NCBI GenBank assembly: GCA_043736395.1
Contig: JAYTCQ010000136.1
Coordinates: forward strand, 1 to 27,540
Source: JAFDVL01 sp043736395
Lineage (GTDB): Bacteria > Acidobacteriota > Blastocatellia > RBC074
Direction of reading: 5' to 3'
Length of the DNA stretch: 27,540 nucleotides
Position 1 is the first letter of the stretch; each line of letters starts with the position of its first letter. The position numbers and the translations under genes are program-made. The notes under the pieces are model-generated. The model was not told the origin of the DNA. It saw only the letters and a program-made list of their open reading frames with translations, and did not search any database. This document shows positions 16,213-24,602 of this stretch, in pieces.

Positions 16213-16962
16213 ATGGGCTTACTACTTGAAGGAAAGAAAGTAATTATCACCGGCGGTTCACGCGGTATTGGACGTTCCATTTGTGAGGTCTTCGCACGTG
16301 AGGGTGCTGACATCGCCTTCAACTACAACGTTAGCGATGATCGCGCCGCCGCCACTGTAGACAAAATTAAATCGTATGGGCGGCAAGCCCTGTCCTTCAA
16401 AGTTTCCGTTACAGATCGTCCCGGCATTATCAAAATGATTAAGACGATCAATGAAACATTTGGGCGGATTGATATTCTGGTCAATAACGCTGCGATCAAT
16501 CGCGGTGATATGTTTGCTACGACTACGGAAAAAGCGTGGGATGAAGTCATTGATACCAATGTCAACGGCATCTTCAATGTGACAAAGCCGGTTTATAAAT
16601 TCATGATTCGGCAACGCGCCGGAATGATCTTGAATATCAGCAGTATTGGCGCAATTCGCTCGCTGCCAACATCGGTTCATTATGCCACTTCTAAAGCCGC
16701 TGTGATTGGATTTACGAAATGCCTTTCGCGTGAAGCTTCCGCTTTTGGTGTGACCGTTAACGCGATTGCCGCAGGTATTTTCGATACGGATTTATCGGAC
16801 GCTTTACCGGAAAAATTCTTGCAACTCCATGACCTTTGGTGCAGCAAAGGACGGCGCGGAAAACCGGAAGAATTAGCCGAGTTTGCCGCCTTCATGGTTT
16901 CGGATCGAAACAGTTACATGAACGGCGAAGTCGTGACAGTGGATGGTGGCTCTATTACCTAA
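16213..16962 (+). CDS. SDR family oxidoreductase, FabG-like
   Basis: 249 residues, a classical short-chain dehydrogenase/reductase. The Rossmann motif TGGSRGIG is at residues 13-20, NNAA at 91-94, catalytic Asn118 in NVNG, Ser144 in ISS, Tyr157 and Lys161 in YATSK, and the C-terminal VDGG is present. All catalytic residues are intact. The pattern is that of 3-oxoacyl-ACP reductases (FabG), which use NADPH to reduce the beta-keto group of acyl chains, but many SDRs of this form act on sugars or other ketones. No acyl carrier protein or ketosynthase gene is nearby, so it is probably not the housekeeping FabG. It follows the M48 gene by 88 bases that contain a palindrome. Confidence 0.88.
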   Translation: MGLLLEGKKVIITGGSRGIGRSICEVFAREGADIAFNYNVSDDRAAATVDKIKSYGRQALSFKVSVTDRPGIIKMIKTINETFGRIDILVNNAAINRGDMFATTTEKAWDEVIDTNVNGIFNVTKPVYKFMIRQRAGMILNISSIGAIRSLPTSVHYATSKAAVIGFTKCLSREASAFGVTVNAIAAGIFDTDLSDALPEKFLQLHDLWCSKGRRGKPEELAEFAAFMVSDRNSYMNGEVVTVDGGSIT

Positions 16963-16994
16963 ATTAGAGCAATTTTTAATTACAACAACTTTCG

Positions 16995-17020
16995 AACCGA
17001 TTAAAATTCTTTAGTCGGTT
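16995..17020 (+). terminator. Terminator after the SDR gene
   Basis: Arms AACCGATTAAA (16995-17005) and TTTAGTCGGTT (17010-17020) pair along 11 bp with one G-U, closed by ATTC. The T-rich stretch TTCACTTCTTTT follows. It closes the radical SAM to SDR gene row before the sulfatase. Confidence 0.65.
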
Positions 17021-17088
17021 TTCACTTCTTTTGGTATTACTTTCATTCGTTTTACAATCACGATGGAATGAATTACGAGGAGTGTTGC

Positions 17089-18549
17089 GTGCGCTATCTG
17101 CATCAACAAATCATTATGAAAATTAAATTTTTTGTTATTCTCGCTGTTACCATAGCATTCATCATGATGCCTGTTTTCAGGCCTTTCAGCGCTTCTGCGG
17201 CCAAACGTTTACCCAACGTCGTCATTATTTTCATTGATGATATGGGCTACGCCGATGTCGGTGCATTCGGAGCAAAATACCCCACACCGAACATAGATCG
17301 AATGGCGAAAGAAGGCATCCGCTTTACGGATTTTCATGTCTCGCAGGCTGTCTGTTCTGCCTCACGCGCAGCATTGCTGACAGGTTGTTATCCCAATCGA
17401 ATTGGCATTCATGGAGCCTTAATGCCAACGGCAAAACACGGCATCAGCGATAACGAAGTAACGATAGCGCAGATGCTAAAAACGAAAGGCTACGCAACCG
17501 CGATTTATGGCAAATGGCATCTCGGACATCATCCGCAATTTCTGCCCACGCGACACGGCTTTGATGAATATTTCGGACTGCCTTATTCGAATGATATGTG
17601 GCCAGATAATCCGGCAGCGAAGGCTGGCGCATACCCGCCTTTACCACTATTTGAAAATGAAAAAGTCGCGCAGACCCAACCCGATCAATCTCAACTGACA
17701 AAGTGGTACACCGAACATGCCGTCAGCTTTATTGAGCGCAATAAAACAAAACCATTTTTTCTCTATGTGCCGCATTCCATGTCCCACGTTCCACTGTTCG
17801 TGAGTGATCGTTTCAAAGGCGCATCTAAGCAAGGTCTTTATGCTGACGTTGTGCAAGAATTGGATTGGAGTGTTGGCGAAATCCTCGGCTCCATTAAAAA
17901 ACAGGGACTCGATAAAGATACGCTTGTCATTTTCACTTCGGATAACGGCCCGTGGCTTTTATACGGCGAACATGGCGGATCGTCAGGGCCATTTCGTGAA
18001 GGCAAAGGCACGAGCTGGGAAGGCGGCACACGCGAACCATTTATCGCGCGCTGGCCGGGGAAAATTCCTGCCGGACGCGTCATGAATCAACCTGCGATGA
18101 CAATTGATTTATTCCCGACGATTGCCAAATTAGTCGGTGCCGAGTTGCCCAAACATAAGATTGACGGACTCGACATCTGGCCTTTATTCACAGGCAATCC
18201 GAAAGCAAAAAATCCGCACGAAGCCTATTATTTTTATTACAACACCAACGAGCTGCAAGCCGTGCGAAGTGGTCAATGGAAACTATTTTTCCCGCATAGA
18301 TATTCTTCAATTGTTGGTCAGCCTAGAGCCAAAGATGGTGTCCGGGGACAATATAAATCTGCTACGTCAGGACTTGAGCTTTACGATTTAGAAAAAGATT
18401 CGGGCGAGACAATCAACGTTGCCGAGAAGTTTCCCGATGTCGTCAAACGCCTCGAAGCCTTAGCCGAAAAAGCTCGTGAAGATATGGGCGATTCATTAAC
18501 AAACCGCGTAGGCACAGGCACTCGTGAGCCTGGACGTATGCCGAATTAA
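17089..18549 (+). CDS. Exported sulfatase (arylsulfatase family)
   Basis: 486 residues from GTG 17089, which is preceded at six bases by a strong GAGGAG. An in-frame ATG at 17068 would add seven residues; ATG 17116 would remove nine. A signal peptide ends near ASAAKR. Metal-binding FIDDMGYADVG follows. The formylglycine motif is CSASR (Cys89), then LTGCYPNRIG, GKWHLGHHP, and TSDNGPW with Asp/Asn metal ligands. The family hydrolyses sulfate esters, often on polysaccharides, and needs Cys converted to formylglycine. The motif has Ala where most have Pro (CxPxR); CxAxR is known but less common. No sulfatase-maturing enzyme is seen nearby unless the radical SAM gene, which looks unlike anSME, serves. 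The product is probably periplasmic or secreted. Confidence 0.93.
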   Translation: MRYLHQQIIMKIKFFVILAVTIAFIMMPVFRPFSASAAKRLPNVVIIFIDDMGYADVGAFGAKYPTPNIDRMAKEGIRFTDFHVSQAVCSASRAALLTGCYPNRIGIHGALMPTAKHGISDNEVTIAQMLKTKGYATAIYGKWHLGHHPQFLPTRHGFDEYFGLPYSNDMWPDNPAAKAGAYPPLPLFENEKVAQTQPDQSQLTKWYTEHAVSFIERNKTKPFFLYVPHSMSHVPLFVSDRFKGASKQGLYADVVQELDWSVGEILGSIKKQGLDKDTLVIFTSDNGPWLLYGEHGGSSGPFREGKGTSWEGGTREPFIARWPGKIPAGRVMNQPAMTIDLFPTIAKLVGAELPKHKIDGLDIWPLFTGNPKAKNPHEAYYFYYNTNELQAVRSGQWKLFFPHRYSSIVGQPRAKDGVRGQYKSATSGLELYDLEKDSGETINVAEKFPDVVKRLEALAEKAREDMGDSLTNRVGTGTREPGRMPN

Positions 18550-18593
18550 TTTGGACGAAAGGCCAAATAAGACGTAGTTATTCCTGATACGAT

Positions 18594-19226
18594 ATGTTGA
18601 AATTAGCTGAACTTTTGAATAACAATGATCCTGCCTGGCCAATCGTTAAGGCGTGGATTGATGATGCCAAAAATTCAGTCGAGGTACTTCCAGCACGCGA
18701 TCCTGACCGTGCCAAGGCACTCGTCGCAACTCAAGTTACAACCCATTCGACAATGGGTGCCATCATTTACGAGACAGGCGGATTGTTAATAGACTCAGGG
18801 TGGGTTCGCATTTTGGGATCAGGTCATCCGCGTCTACCGAGATCACTTCCAGAGTGGAGCACTGACCGAGCTGCGTTATCTGAATATTTTCTGGTCGGTG
18901 ATGATGTCTTGGGTGGACTCTTTGCAATAAATGGTGGTGGGCTTGGACAGAATCAGGGAAACATATTTTATTTTGCACCAGACTCGCTTGAGTGGGAAGA
19001 CCTTGATCGCGGATATAGTGAATTTATCCAGTGGTGCTTTTCGGGTGATTTAGAAACCTTCTACAGTGGATTACGATGGATACATTGGGCAGATGATCTT
19101 AGATTACTTGGTGGGCACGAAGCATACTCTATCTATCCGCCGCTTTGGACGAAAGAATCATCATCTCAAGAGTGTAGTCGAAAAGCCATTTCCCTTGCAG
19201 AAATTTATACATTGTATTTTGACTGA
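18594..19226 (+). CDS. DUF2625 family protein
   Basis: 210 residues without signal peptide or membrane segment. It begins MLKLAELLNNNDPAWPIVKAW and continues with VEVLPARDPDRAKALVATQVTTHSTMGAI, then LLIDSGWVRILGSGHPRLPRSL, AINGGG and FAPDSLEWEDLDRGYSEFIQW. This succession is the pattern of DUF2625, a family of unknown function. The residue pattern of conserved Gly, Trp and acidic positions is intact and the length is normal. It lies 44 bases after the sulfatase on the same strand, but there is no clear Shine-Dalgarno sequence and nothing ties the two functionally. Confidence 0.8.
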   Translation: MLKLAELLNNNDPAWPIVKAWIDDAKNSVEVLPARDPDRAKALVATQVTTHSTMGAIIYETGGLLIDSGWVRILGSGHPRLPRSLPEWSTDRAALSEYFLVGDDVLGGLFAINGGGLGQNQGNIFYFAPDSLEWEDLDRGYSEFIQWCFSGDLETFYSGLRWIHWADDLRLLGGHEAYSIYPPLWTKESSSQECSRKAISLAEIYTLYFD

Positions 19227-19366
19227 ATCCTTCTGCGAACGCTTCTAATTTTTATTGCTACCCTAAAAATAAAGGCGTAAAATCATCTCTGTCATTTTTC
19301 TCACAATTTCTAAAATTCTTCCATTAAAAAGATAGCCCCAGACTTTTAGAGCACAAAGGACTCAAC

Positions 19367-21634
19367 ATGAAATTCTCCCTATTCGCTGCGATTTTGTTCT
19401 TGTTTGTTTTTTCTGGAATTTCTGCGCAGGCGCAGCAGGTTTCAGTGAACGCTGCTGATTATACGCCCAGCCTTTCTCCGGGCATTTTGGCTTCCGCTTT
19501 TGGCGAAAATTTAGCCTCTGGCGTTGAAGCTCCGACCAGCCTGCCATTGCCAACGCAACTCGCCGGAACGCGGGTTTTGGTCAATGGTATAGCCGCGCCA
19601 TTGCTGTACGTTTCGCCTTCACAGATCAATTATCAAGTGCCTGAAAACACATCTATCGGCGACGTTGAAGTCGTAATCGAACGTAACACCGGAGCGAAAT
19701 TCCGTGAGACGATTAAAGTCAAAAATTCAGCCTTTTCTGCCTTTAGTTTTGACGCTACGGGCAACGGCGCAGGAGCCATTCTCGACGGCAGAACCTTCAA
19801 ACAAGGGCCGCATGAAATCTTAACCACAAATGGCGAACCAACTATTCTCGCGTTATTTGGAACAGGTCTCAGCGAACTCAGCAGCAGAGATTCCGTTAAT
19901 CGCCGCCTGCATGTTTTTGTCGGAGGAATCGAAGCCAAAGTTCATTACGCCGGGCCACAAAACTTTTTTGCCGGACTAGATCAAATCAATTTCGAATTGC
20001 CGTCTAATGTCGCTGATCACGGAACACTGCCAATTGTAGTCAAAGTTGATGATGTCCCAACTTATTCTGTGACGGTAGATTTAATGTCGAAAGACACCGC
20101 GAGCATTTCATTCGCGGTCAATGAATCCTTCACCGAATCCAGTGAAATCGCAGCGTTGCGCGTTTCACCGTTCCCCGACATTGACAGTCTGAAAGTTACC
20201 ATTCGCTCAGTGAATTTAGTCACGGATAAAAATGTTGAAGTCGCAATCCTGGCTTCGCCTTTGACGGTTGATTTACTGTCACCGGAATCAGCTGCGAAAC
20301 TGATCAAACGATTAAATGTCAAAGCCGGAAATTATGTCGCGCTCACCGGAGAAATCTCCGAAGTGGCCGCTTCATTCAAGGGAGCAGCCGTTGCCATGAA
20401 GCTGGCAAATAGAAGCTTCACCCAAAAATTACGCGCTCCGGTCACACTCACTAAAGATTCACCAATCGGCGTGAGCCTCGCTTTCGATCTGATGGGTTCA
20501 GTGAAGAAACAAGCTGACGGCAGTTATATTTTTGATCCGATGTTGTTTTTAAATCAAATTTTGCCGATTGCTCCACCCACGCCGCTACAAAAATTTGAAG
20601 GCAAGATTTTGAGCCTTGATGCCGCTACCAAACAGCTGAAGGTGCAAAAAGGCGAAGGCTCCGCCGCGTCAACAATTGTCGTTGACGCGACGAAAGCAAG
20701 AATTGTTGGTGCCGATGGTAAAGGCGCAGATTTTAGCGCACTGAAGGTAGAACAAAAGGTTGAAGTCACCGGACACCTCAATAGCAGCGGCACTGTCGAA
20801 GCCTTATCAATCCTGATCGGAGGCACACCGCCGCCGCCTGCCAGACCGGTAATCGCCAATGGGACGATCAATTCCATCAACGTGGCAGGAAAATCCTTCG
20901 AGCTAAATGTCACTTCGCTGATTGGCGTTAACACTTTGGTGGCAGTCAAAAAAATAACCGTCAAATGGGATGACAAGACGAAATTTGTAGATGATCTTTT
21001 CGGCTTGATTACAAGTGATAAATTATTGGTCGGGCAAAACGCTACGGCGACGCTGACGGCGTTAGCAGAGCCAGCCCTTGCCTTGGTGGTCGCAATCTCC
21101 CATCCGCACGTCAACGGCTTCGTAGCGGACATCGCAGGGCTGCCAAATTCGTTCGTGGTGAATAGATTCGTTGATCCGCGCTCGACTATCGCATTTGTTC
21201 CCAAAGTAACGATCAAGCTGTCTGCTACGACAAAAATCAAAAATGTTTTTGGGATCGAGCTGAAACCTTCGGACATCACCGTCGGTTCTCAAATTGACGC
21301 AGTCGGAAATATGCTGGCGGGATCAAGCGAGATGAATGCCGAATTCGTGGTTGTGTTTGGCAAAGAAGTGAAAGGAATCACCAGTGATGTCTCAGCGACG
21401 GCTAAAACCTTTGTCGTTACCGATGACAAAGGAGTCAAAACTAAAGTCAGTGTTGGCGAAAGAACTGCCATCTTAATTGGAGTCGGGCCGACTGCGTTGC
21501 CATTCGGTTTCACCAAGCCGGAAGAATTCATCAAGTTGCTGGCGACGAAAACTTACACCGTGATAATTTTTGGAATCACGAATGCTTCAGGAGCACTGGA
21601 AGCAATTTCAATCAACGCGAACGAGAAAAAATAA
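19367..21634 (+). CDS. Secreted protein with TIGR03437 and DUF5666-like domains
   Basis: 755 residues. A cleavable signal peptide ends at AQAQQ (about residue 23). Residues about 25-240 match the TIGR03437 domain, often found C-terminally in secreted Acidobacteria proteins: SPGILASAFGENLA, LAGTRVLVNG, APLLYVSPSQINYQVP, ILALFGTGLSE. From about residue 405 on there are beta-rich repeats of the DUF5666 type, each with a GxIxSxDxxxK-like start, as in GKILSLDAATKQLKV, GTINSINVAGKSFEL and KGITSDVSATAKTFVV. Here TIGR03437 is N-terminal rather than C-terminal. A strong Shine-Dalgarno AAAGGA lies about nine bases upstream. The role is unknown; an extracellular or outer-membrane-associated structural or binding protein is likely. 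It ends at a strong terminator. Confidence 0.85.
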   Translation: MKFSLFAAILFLFVFSGISAQAQQVSVNAADYTPSLSPGILASAFGENLASGVEAPTSLPLPTQLAGTRVLVNGIAAPLLYVSPSQINYQVPENTSIGDVEVVIERNTGAKFRETIKVKNSAFSAFSFDATGNGAGAILDGRTFKQGPHEILTTNGEPTILALFGTGLSELSSRDSVNRRLHVFVGGIEAKVHYAGPQNFFAGLDQINFELPSNVADHGTLPIVVKVDDVPTYSVTVDLMSKDTASISFAVNESFTESSEIAALRVSPFPDIDSLKVTIRSVNLVTDKNVEVAILASPLTVDLLSPESAAKLIKRLNVKAGNYVALTGEISEVAASFKGAAVAMKLANRSFTQKLRAPVTLTKDSPIGVSLAFDLMGSVKKQADGSYIFDPMLFLNQILPIAPPTPLQKFEGKILSLDAATKQLKVQKGEGSAASTIVVDATKARIVGADGKGADFSALKVEQKVEVTGHLNSSGTVEALSILIGGTPPPPARPVIANGTINSINVAGKSFELNVTSLIGVNTLVAVKKITVKWDDKTKFVDDLFGLITSDKLLVGQNATATLTALAEPALALVVAISHPHVNGFVADIAGLPNSFVVNRFVDPRSTIAFVPKVTIKLSATTKIKNVFGIELKPSDITVGSQIDAVGNMLAGSSEMNAEFVVVFGKEVKGITSDVSATAKTFVVTDDKGVKTKVSVGERTAILIGVGPTALPFGFTKPEEFIKLLATKTYTVIIFGITNASGALEAISINANEKK

Positions 21635-21653
21635 TTTCTAAGAATAAAAAATT

Positions 21654-21692
21654 ATCGGCGACCAAATCGTTTGTTTGGTCGCCGATTTTTTT
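21654..21692. terminator. Strong bidirectional intrinsic terminator
   Basis: Perfect 13-bp arms ATCGGCGACCAAA (21654-21666) and TTTGGTCGCCGAT (21674-21686) with a 7-base loop are followed by seven T's on the plus strand, and an A run on the left gives T's on the minus strand. It serves the TIGR03437 gene and the convergent kinase/DUF1569 remnant. Confidence 0.93.
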
Positions 21693-21706
21693 CGTACTTA
21701 CCTATA

Positions 21707-22282
21707 TCACAATTGCGCTACGCGCCGAATTGCTTCAATTGATGATCGATATGTTTGTGTGCAATCACCGCCCATTCTTTCGCGTTCATTTTTCCGAAGA
21801 CGGGATGATTGTCGCCCGAAATCTAAAATCTTGACCAGACCGTTGGAGCGCACCATCACGTTATCAGGCTTAATATCACGATGAACGATGCCCGCCGCGT
21901 GTGCTTCATCCAACGCCGAAGCAATTTGAATCGCAATCTCTATCGCTGCCTTAATATTCAATGGATTCGCTTTGGCATAGTCACTCAACGTCATGCCGTC
22001 AATAAATTCCATGGCGATAAAATGAGTGCCATCACTTTCGCCAATTTCGTGAATCGTGATGATATTCGGATGATTGAGAGCCGAAGCAGATTTCGCCTCA
22101 CGCACGAAACGGCTCATCCGATCTTTATCTTCCGCGAATTCAGAGGGCAAAATCTTCAACGCAACCTTGCGGTCGAGTTTGGTATCTTTCGCCAGATAAA
22201 CTTCACCCATTCCACCTGCACCAATTTTGGAAACAATGCGGTAATGCAAGAGAGTTGTGTCAGCTTCAAGTTTCTTGATCAT
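21707..22282 (-). pseudogene. Truncated Ser/Thr protein kinase cut after DFG
   Basis: An open frame of 191 residues. It begins like an acidobacterial PknB-type kinase: IGAGGMGEVYLAK (glycine loop, residues 20-32), Lys43 in ALKIL, Glu62 in the C-helix, EFIDGMTL in the hinge, HRDIKPDN (134-141) and DFG (154-156). From the Gly of DFG on, kinase similarity ends abruptly. The remaining 35 residues (starting RQSSRLRKNE) are nonsense made by reading another gene out of frame. The activation loop, APE motif and whole C-lobe are missing, as are any sensor or membrane domain, so it cannot be an active kinase. It follows the M28 gene on the same strand by about 170 bases. See the DUF1569 remnant at 21718-21816. 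No clear Shine-Dalgarno sequence precedes the ATG. Confidence 0.85.
21718..21816 (-). pseudogene. C-terminal remnant of a DUF1569 (DinB-like) gene
   Basis: One frame over from the kinase, the strand reads GDNHPVFGKMNAKEWAVI and then AHKHIDHQLKQFGA, followed by TAG. This is the conserved end of DUF1569/DinB-superfamily proteins: HPxFGxM, then KHxDHxLxQFG. Only about the last 32 residues are present. They start immediately after the kinase DFG codon, with no kinase residue beyond, so a deletion or recombination joined the two genes. The gene's own stop codon is about 25 bases from the terminator stem at 21654-21686. Confidence 0.7.
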
Positions 22283-22451
22283 TTAATTGGCTTGTTGGAC
22301 GCCTTCAGCGTCCGGTCATTCCGCACCCCCCTACCCAGCGATCCTCGCGGGGCTATATTGTTCGTCGCCGTTGGCGACAAGCAAGTGAATTTCCGACCAG
22401 AGCCTAGATTAGCGCATCATAAAGCCATTCGCTATGCAGCGAATGAGTCAG
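22283..22451. repeat. Hairpin-rich spacer, REP-like
   Basis: Between the M28 gene and the truncated kinase lie three stems: GGACGC/GCGTCC (22297-22313), GTCGCC/GGCGAC (22364-22378, three-base loop) and CATTCGCT/AGCGAATG (22426-22445, eight pairs). They flank a C-rich stretch with ACCCCCC. GC content is higher than in neighbouring gaps. The stem nearest the M28 stop could be its terminator. The whole looks like dispersed intergenic repeats of REP type, but copy number cannot be judged from one window. Confidence 0.45.
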
Positions 22452-24602
22452 TTATTGCGACAATGCTTTCGTTGCTTCTTCAATTTGTGCAGCCATCGTT
22501 TCTAACGTTTTGCTGATGATAATTGTTTGCGCATTCGCTTCGTCCCAATATTTTTGTTCCAACGCTTCACGCACACCAGGCAACGTTTTCACACCGTAGC
22601 CGGTATAAAACCCTGGTGCATAAATTTGATGCTTGAACCAATCGCGGCGAGGCAATCCCGCTTCAGACAATAATTTCCTTTCAGATTGGTATAACAAACG
22701 ATTCAGCATTCTCACGTCAGTGATTTTTTTCCCGCTCGCCAGCTGTCCACGCAACGCGCGATCATAATTGTTGGCACTGCTGCGCAATTTCGCTACGGCA
22801 TTTTGCAAAGGCTGCAAATCAATTTTCACTGGTGATTTACTTGCGGCTAAAAGCTTCGCAATGTCGTCGGCGTAGTTGCCAATCGTGTCAGCAAGATTTG
22901 TGAATTCAAATGGCAGGACTTCGGCGTCGGCTAAGCGCATCATTGCTGTGCCTGCGACTTGTGCTAATGCTCGTGTGTGGATGAAATCTCCATCAGAAAA
23001 TTTGGTGTACCAATAAAACGAATCGTAAATCGAATGATAAATTCCACCACCGCCATCGCCTCCGAAACCCATATTCATCGAAGCGATTCCGAGATGGTCA
23101 ATAAATGCCGTGTAATCAGAACCAGAGCCTAAGGCGCTGATCCGCAAGTCAGCACGTTCACGCAATTCGCGTTTGGCTTCATCTGTTGTGGCCGCTTTTT
23201 CACGTGCTGCTTTTTGCGCATCCCACGCAGAGCCTTTGCCTTTTGGATCGCTTACAGAACGTGCGACATCATTCATGAAATGTTCGAGTGTATGCGAACC
23301 GCCGATGCCGAGCGTTCCCTTGCCCGTTGAATCTGTATTGATATAGGCCACAGCTTTTTGTGTCAGCTCTGCGGCGTGATCTTCGACCCATTCGGTAGAG
23401 CCAAGCAATCCCTGCTCTTCCCCGTCCCACGCACAAAAAATCATAGTGCGTTTTGGCTTCCATCCCTGCTTGAGCAATTCACCAAATGAACGTGCTTCTT
23501 CCATGACAGAAATTAATCCACTCACAGGATCATCTGCGCCGTTCACCCAGGCATCGTGATGATTGCCGCGAATGATCCATTCATCGGAATAGGTGCTGCC
23601 AGCAATACGCGCGATGACGTTGTAGGTGGTTGCTTGTGTCCAGTTAAATGAAAGTTTGAGATGCACTTTGACATCTTCGTTGCCGCCGACGTGATATGTA
23701 ATTGGTAATGCGCCACGCCAATTTTCAGGCACAATCGCGCCACGTAAGTTTTTGAGCAATGGCAAGGCATCGCTGTATGAAATCGGCAGCACAGGAATTT
23801 TCAACAATGTTTTCGCCTCATCACGCGACAATCTTTTTGCATCTTTGGTAGCACCGATACCAGGCGTTAACGGATCACCCGGATGAATCGGCATATCCAT
23901 CACAGAGCCGCGCTGGACGCCGTCTTCGTTGCGATATGCACCAACAGGATACACATCGCCTTGATAGTATCCGTCCTCTTTTGGATCAGAATAAATCAAG
24001 CAACCAATCGCGCCATGCTCATACGCAACTTTTGGTTTGATGCCGCGCCAACTGACACCATATCGTGCAATCACAATTTTGCCTTTGACACTCACGCCCA
24101 TTTTTTCGAGCGCATCATAATCAGCGGGAATGCCGTAATTCACATACACGAGTGACGCCGTGACATCGCCTTCACCTGAGTATGCGTTATATGTAGGAAG
24201 TTGATTTTGATCAGTAGAATCAGGGTCTTCAGCGACTACAGGCTCTTTCAGCTTCGCCGTAAATTTTGTTGGCGACAACAATTCAAGGACGCGTTCTTTC
24301 GGAGTTGGAAACAACACTTGATACTCTTCAATTGTTGTACTAAGTCCCCACGATTTAAATTTATCGCGTAGCCATTCTGCATTTTGCTTATCGCGCGGCG
24401 ATCCCAAATGATGCGGCTCTGCGCTTAGTTCGCGCATGTATTCTTTCAATAAATCTGCACGTGGTATCGCGCGATATTTTTCTTCCCAGTTTTGTGTTTG
24501 TGCTTGTGATGAAAAATTTAACTGGACAATATATAATGGGGCAACAAGCACCAAAGCCAATGTTAATAGGGTTATCGTGACGATCTTACGAATTGTTTGC
24601 AT
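22452..24602 (-). CDS. M28 family peptidase, glutamate carboxypeptidase II-like
   Basis: 716 residues with an N-terminal signal peptide or anchor (ITLLTLALVLVAPLYIV, about residues 10-26, then AQTQ). A protease-associated (PA) domain covers about 130-280, with YVNYGIPADYDALEKMGVSV, KGKIVIARYG and AIGCLIYSDP. The M28 zinc domain follows: GNHHDAW near residue 347, NGADDPVSG, CAWDGEEQGLLGS near 394 with the catalytic Glu and a zinc Glu, NTDS, and IYHSIYDSFYW with the last His. A transferrin-receptor-like helical domain closes it. All five zinc ligands and the base are visible. Relatives cleave C-terminal glutamate or act as aminopeptidases in the periplasm. The Shine-Dalgarno AGGAG lies about eleven bases upstream, rather far. 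Confidence 0.93.
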   Translation of the reverse strand: MQTIRKIVTITLLTLALVLVAPLYIVQLNFSSQAQTQNWEEKYRAIPRADLLKEYMRELSAEPHHLGSPRDKQNAEWLRDKFKSWGLSTTIEEYQVLFPTPKERVLELLSPTKFTAKLKEPVVAEDPDSTDQNQLPTYNAYSGEGDVTASLVYVNYGIPADYDALEKMGVSVKGKIVIARYGVSWRGIKPKVAYEHGAIGCLIYSDPKEDGYYQGDVYPVGAYRNEDGVQRGSVMDMPIHPGDPLTPGIGATKDAKRLSRDEAKTLLKIPVLPISYSDALPLLKNLRGAIVPENWRGALPITYHVGGNEDVKVHLKLSFNWTQATTYNVIARIAGSTYSDEWIIRGNHHDAWVNGADDPVSGLISVMEEARSFGELLKQGWKPKRTMIFCAWDGEEQGLLGSTEWVEDHAAELTQKAVAYINTDSTGKGTLGIGGSHTLEHFMNDVARSVSDPKGKGSAWDAQKAAREKAATTDEAKRELRERADLRISALGSGSDYTAFIDHLGIASMNMGFGGDGGGGIYHSIYDSFYWYTKFSDGDFIHTRALAQVAGTAMMRLADAEVLPFEFTNLADTIGNYADDIAKLLAASKSPVKIDLQPLQNAVAKLRSSANNYDRALRGQLASGKKITDVRMLNRLLYQSERKLLSEAGLPRRDWFKHQIYAPGFYTGYGVKTLPGVREALEQKYWDEANAQTIIISKTLETMAAQIEEATKALSQ

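Noticed and set aside
18549..18568. ATTTGG/CCAAAT hairpin after the sulfatase
   Set aside because: Only six weak pairs with an eight-base loop and no T run; not enough for a terminator.
21881..22516. Plus-strand open frame of 211 residues
   Set aside because: It lies antisense to the kinase remnant and the end of the M28 gene, both with clear motifs on the minus strand.
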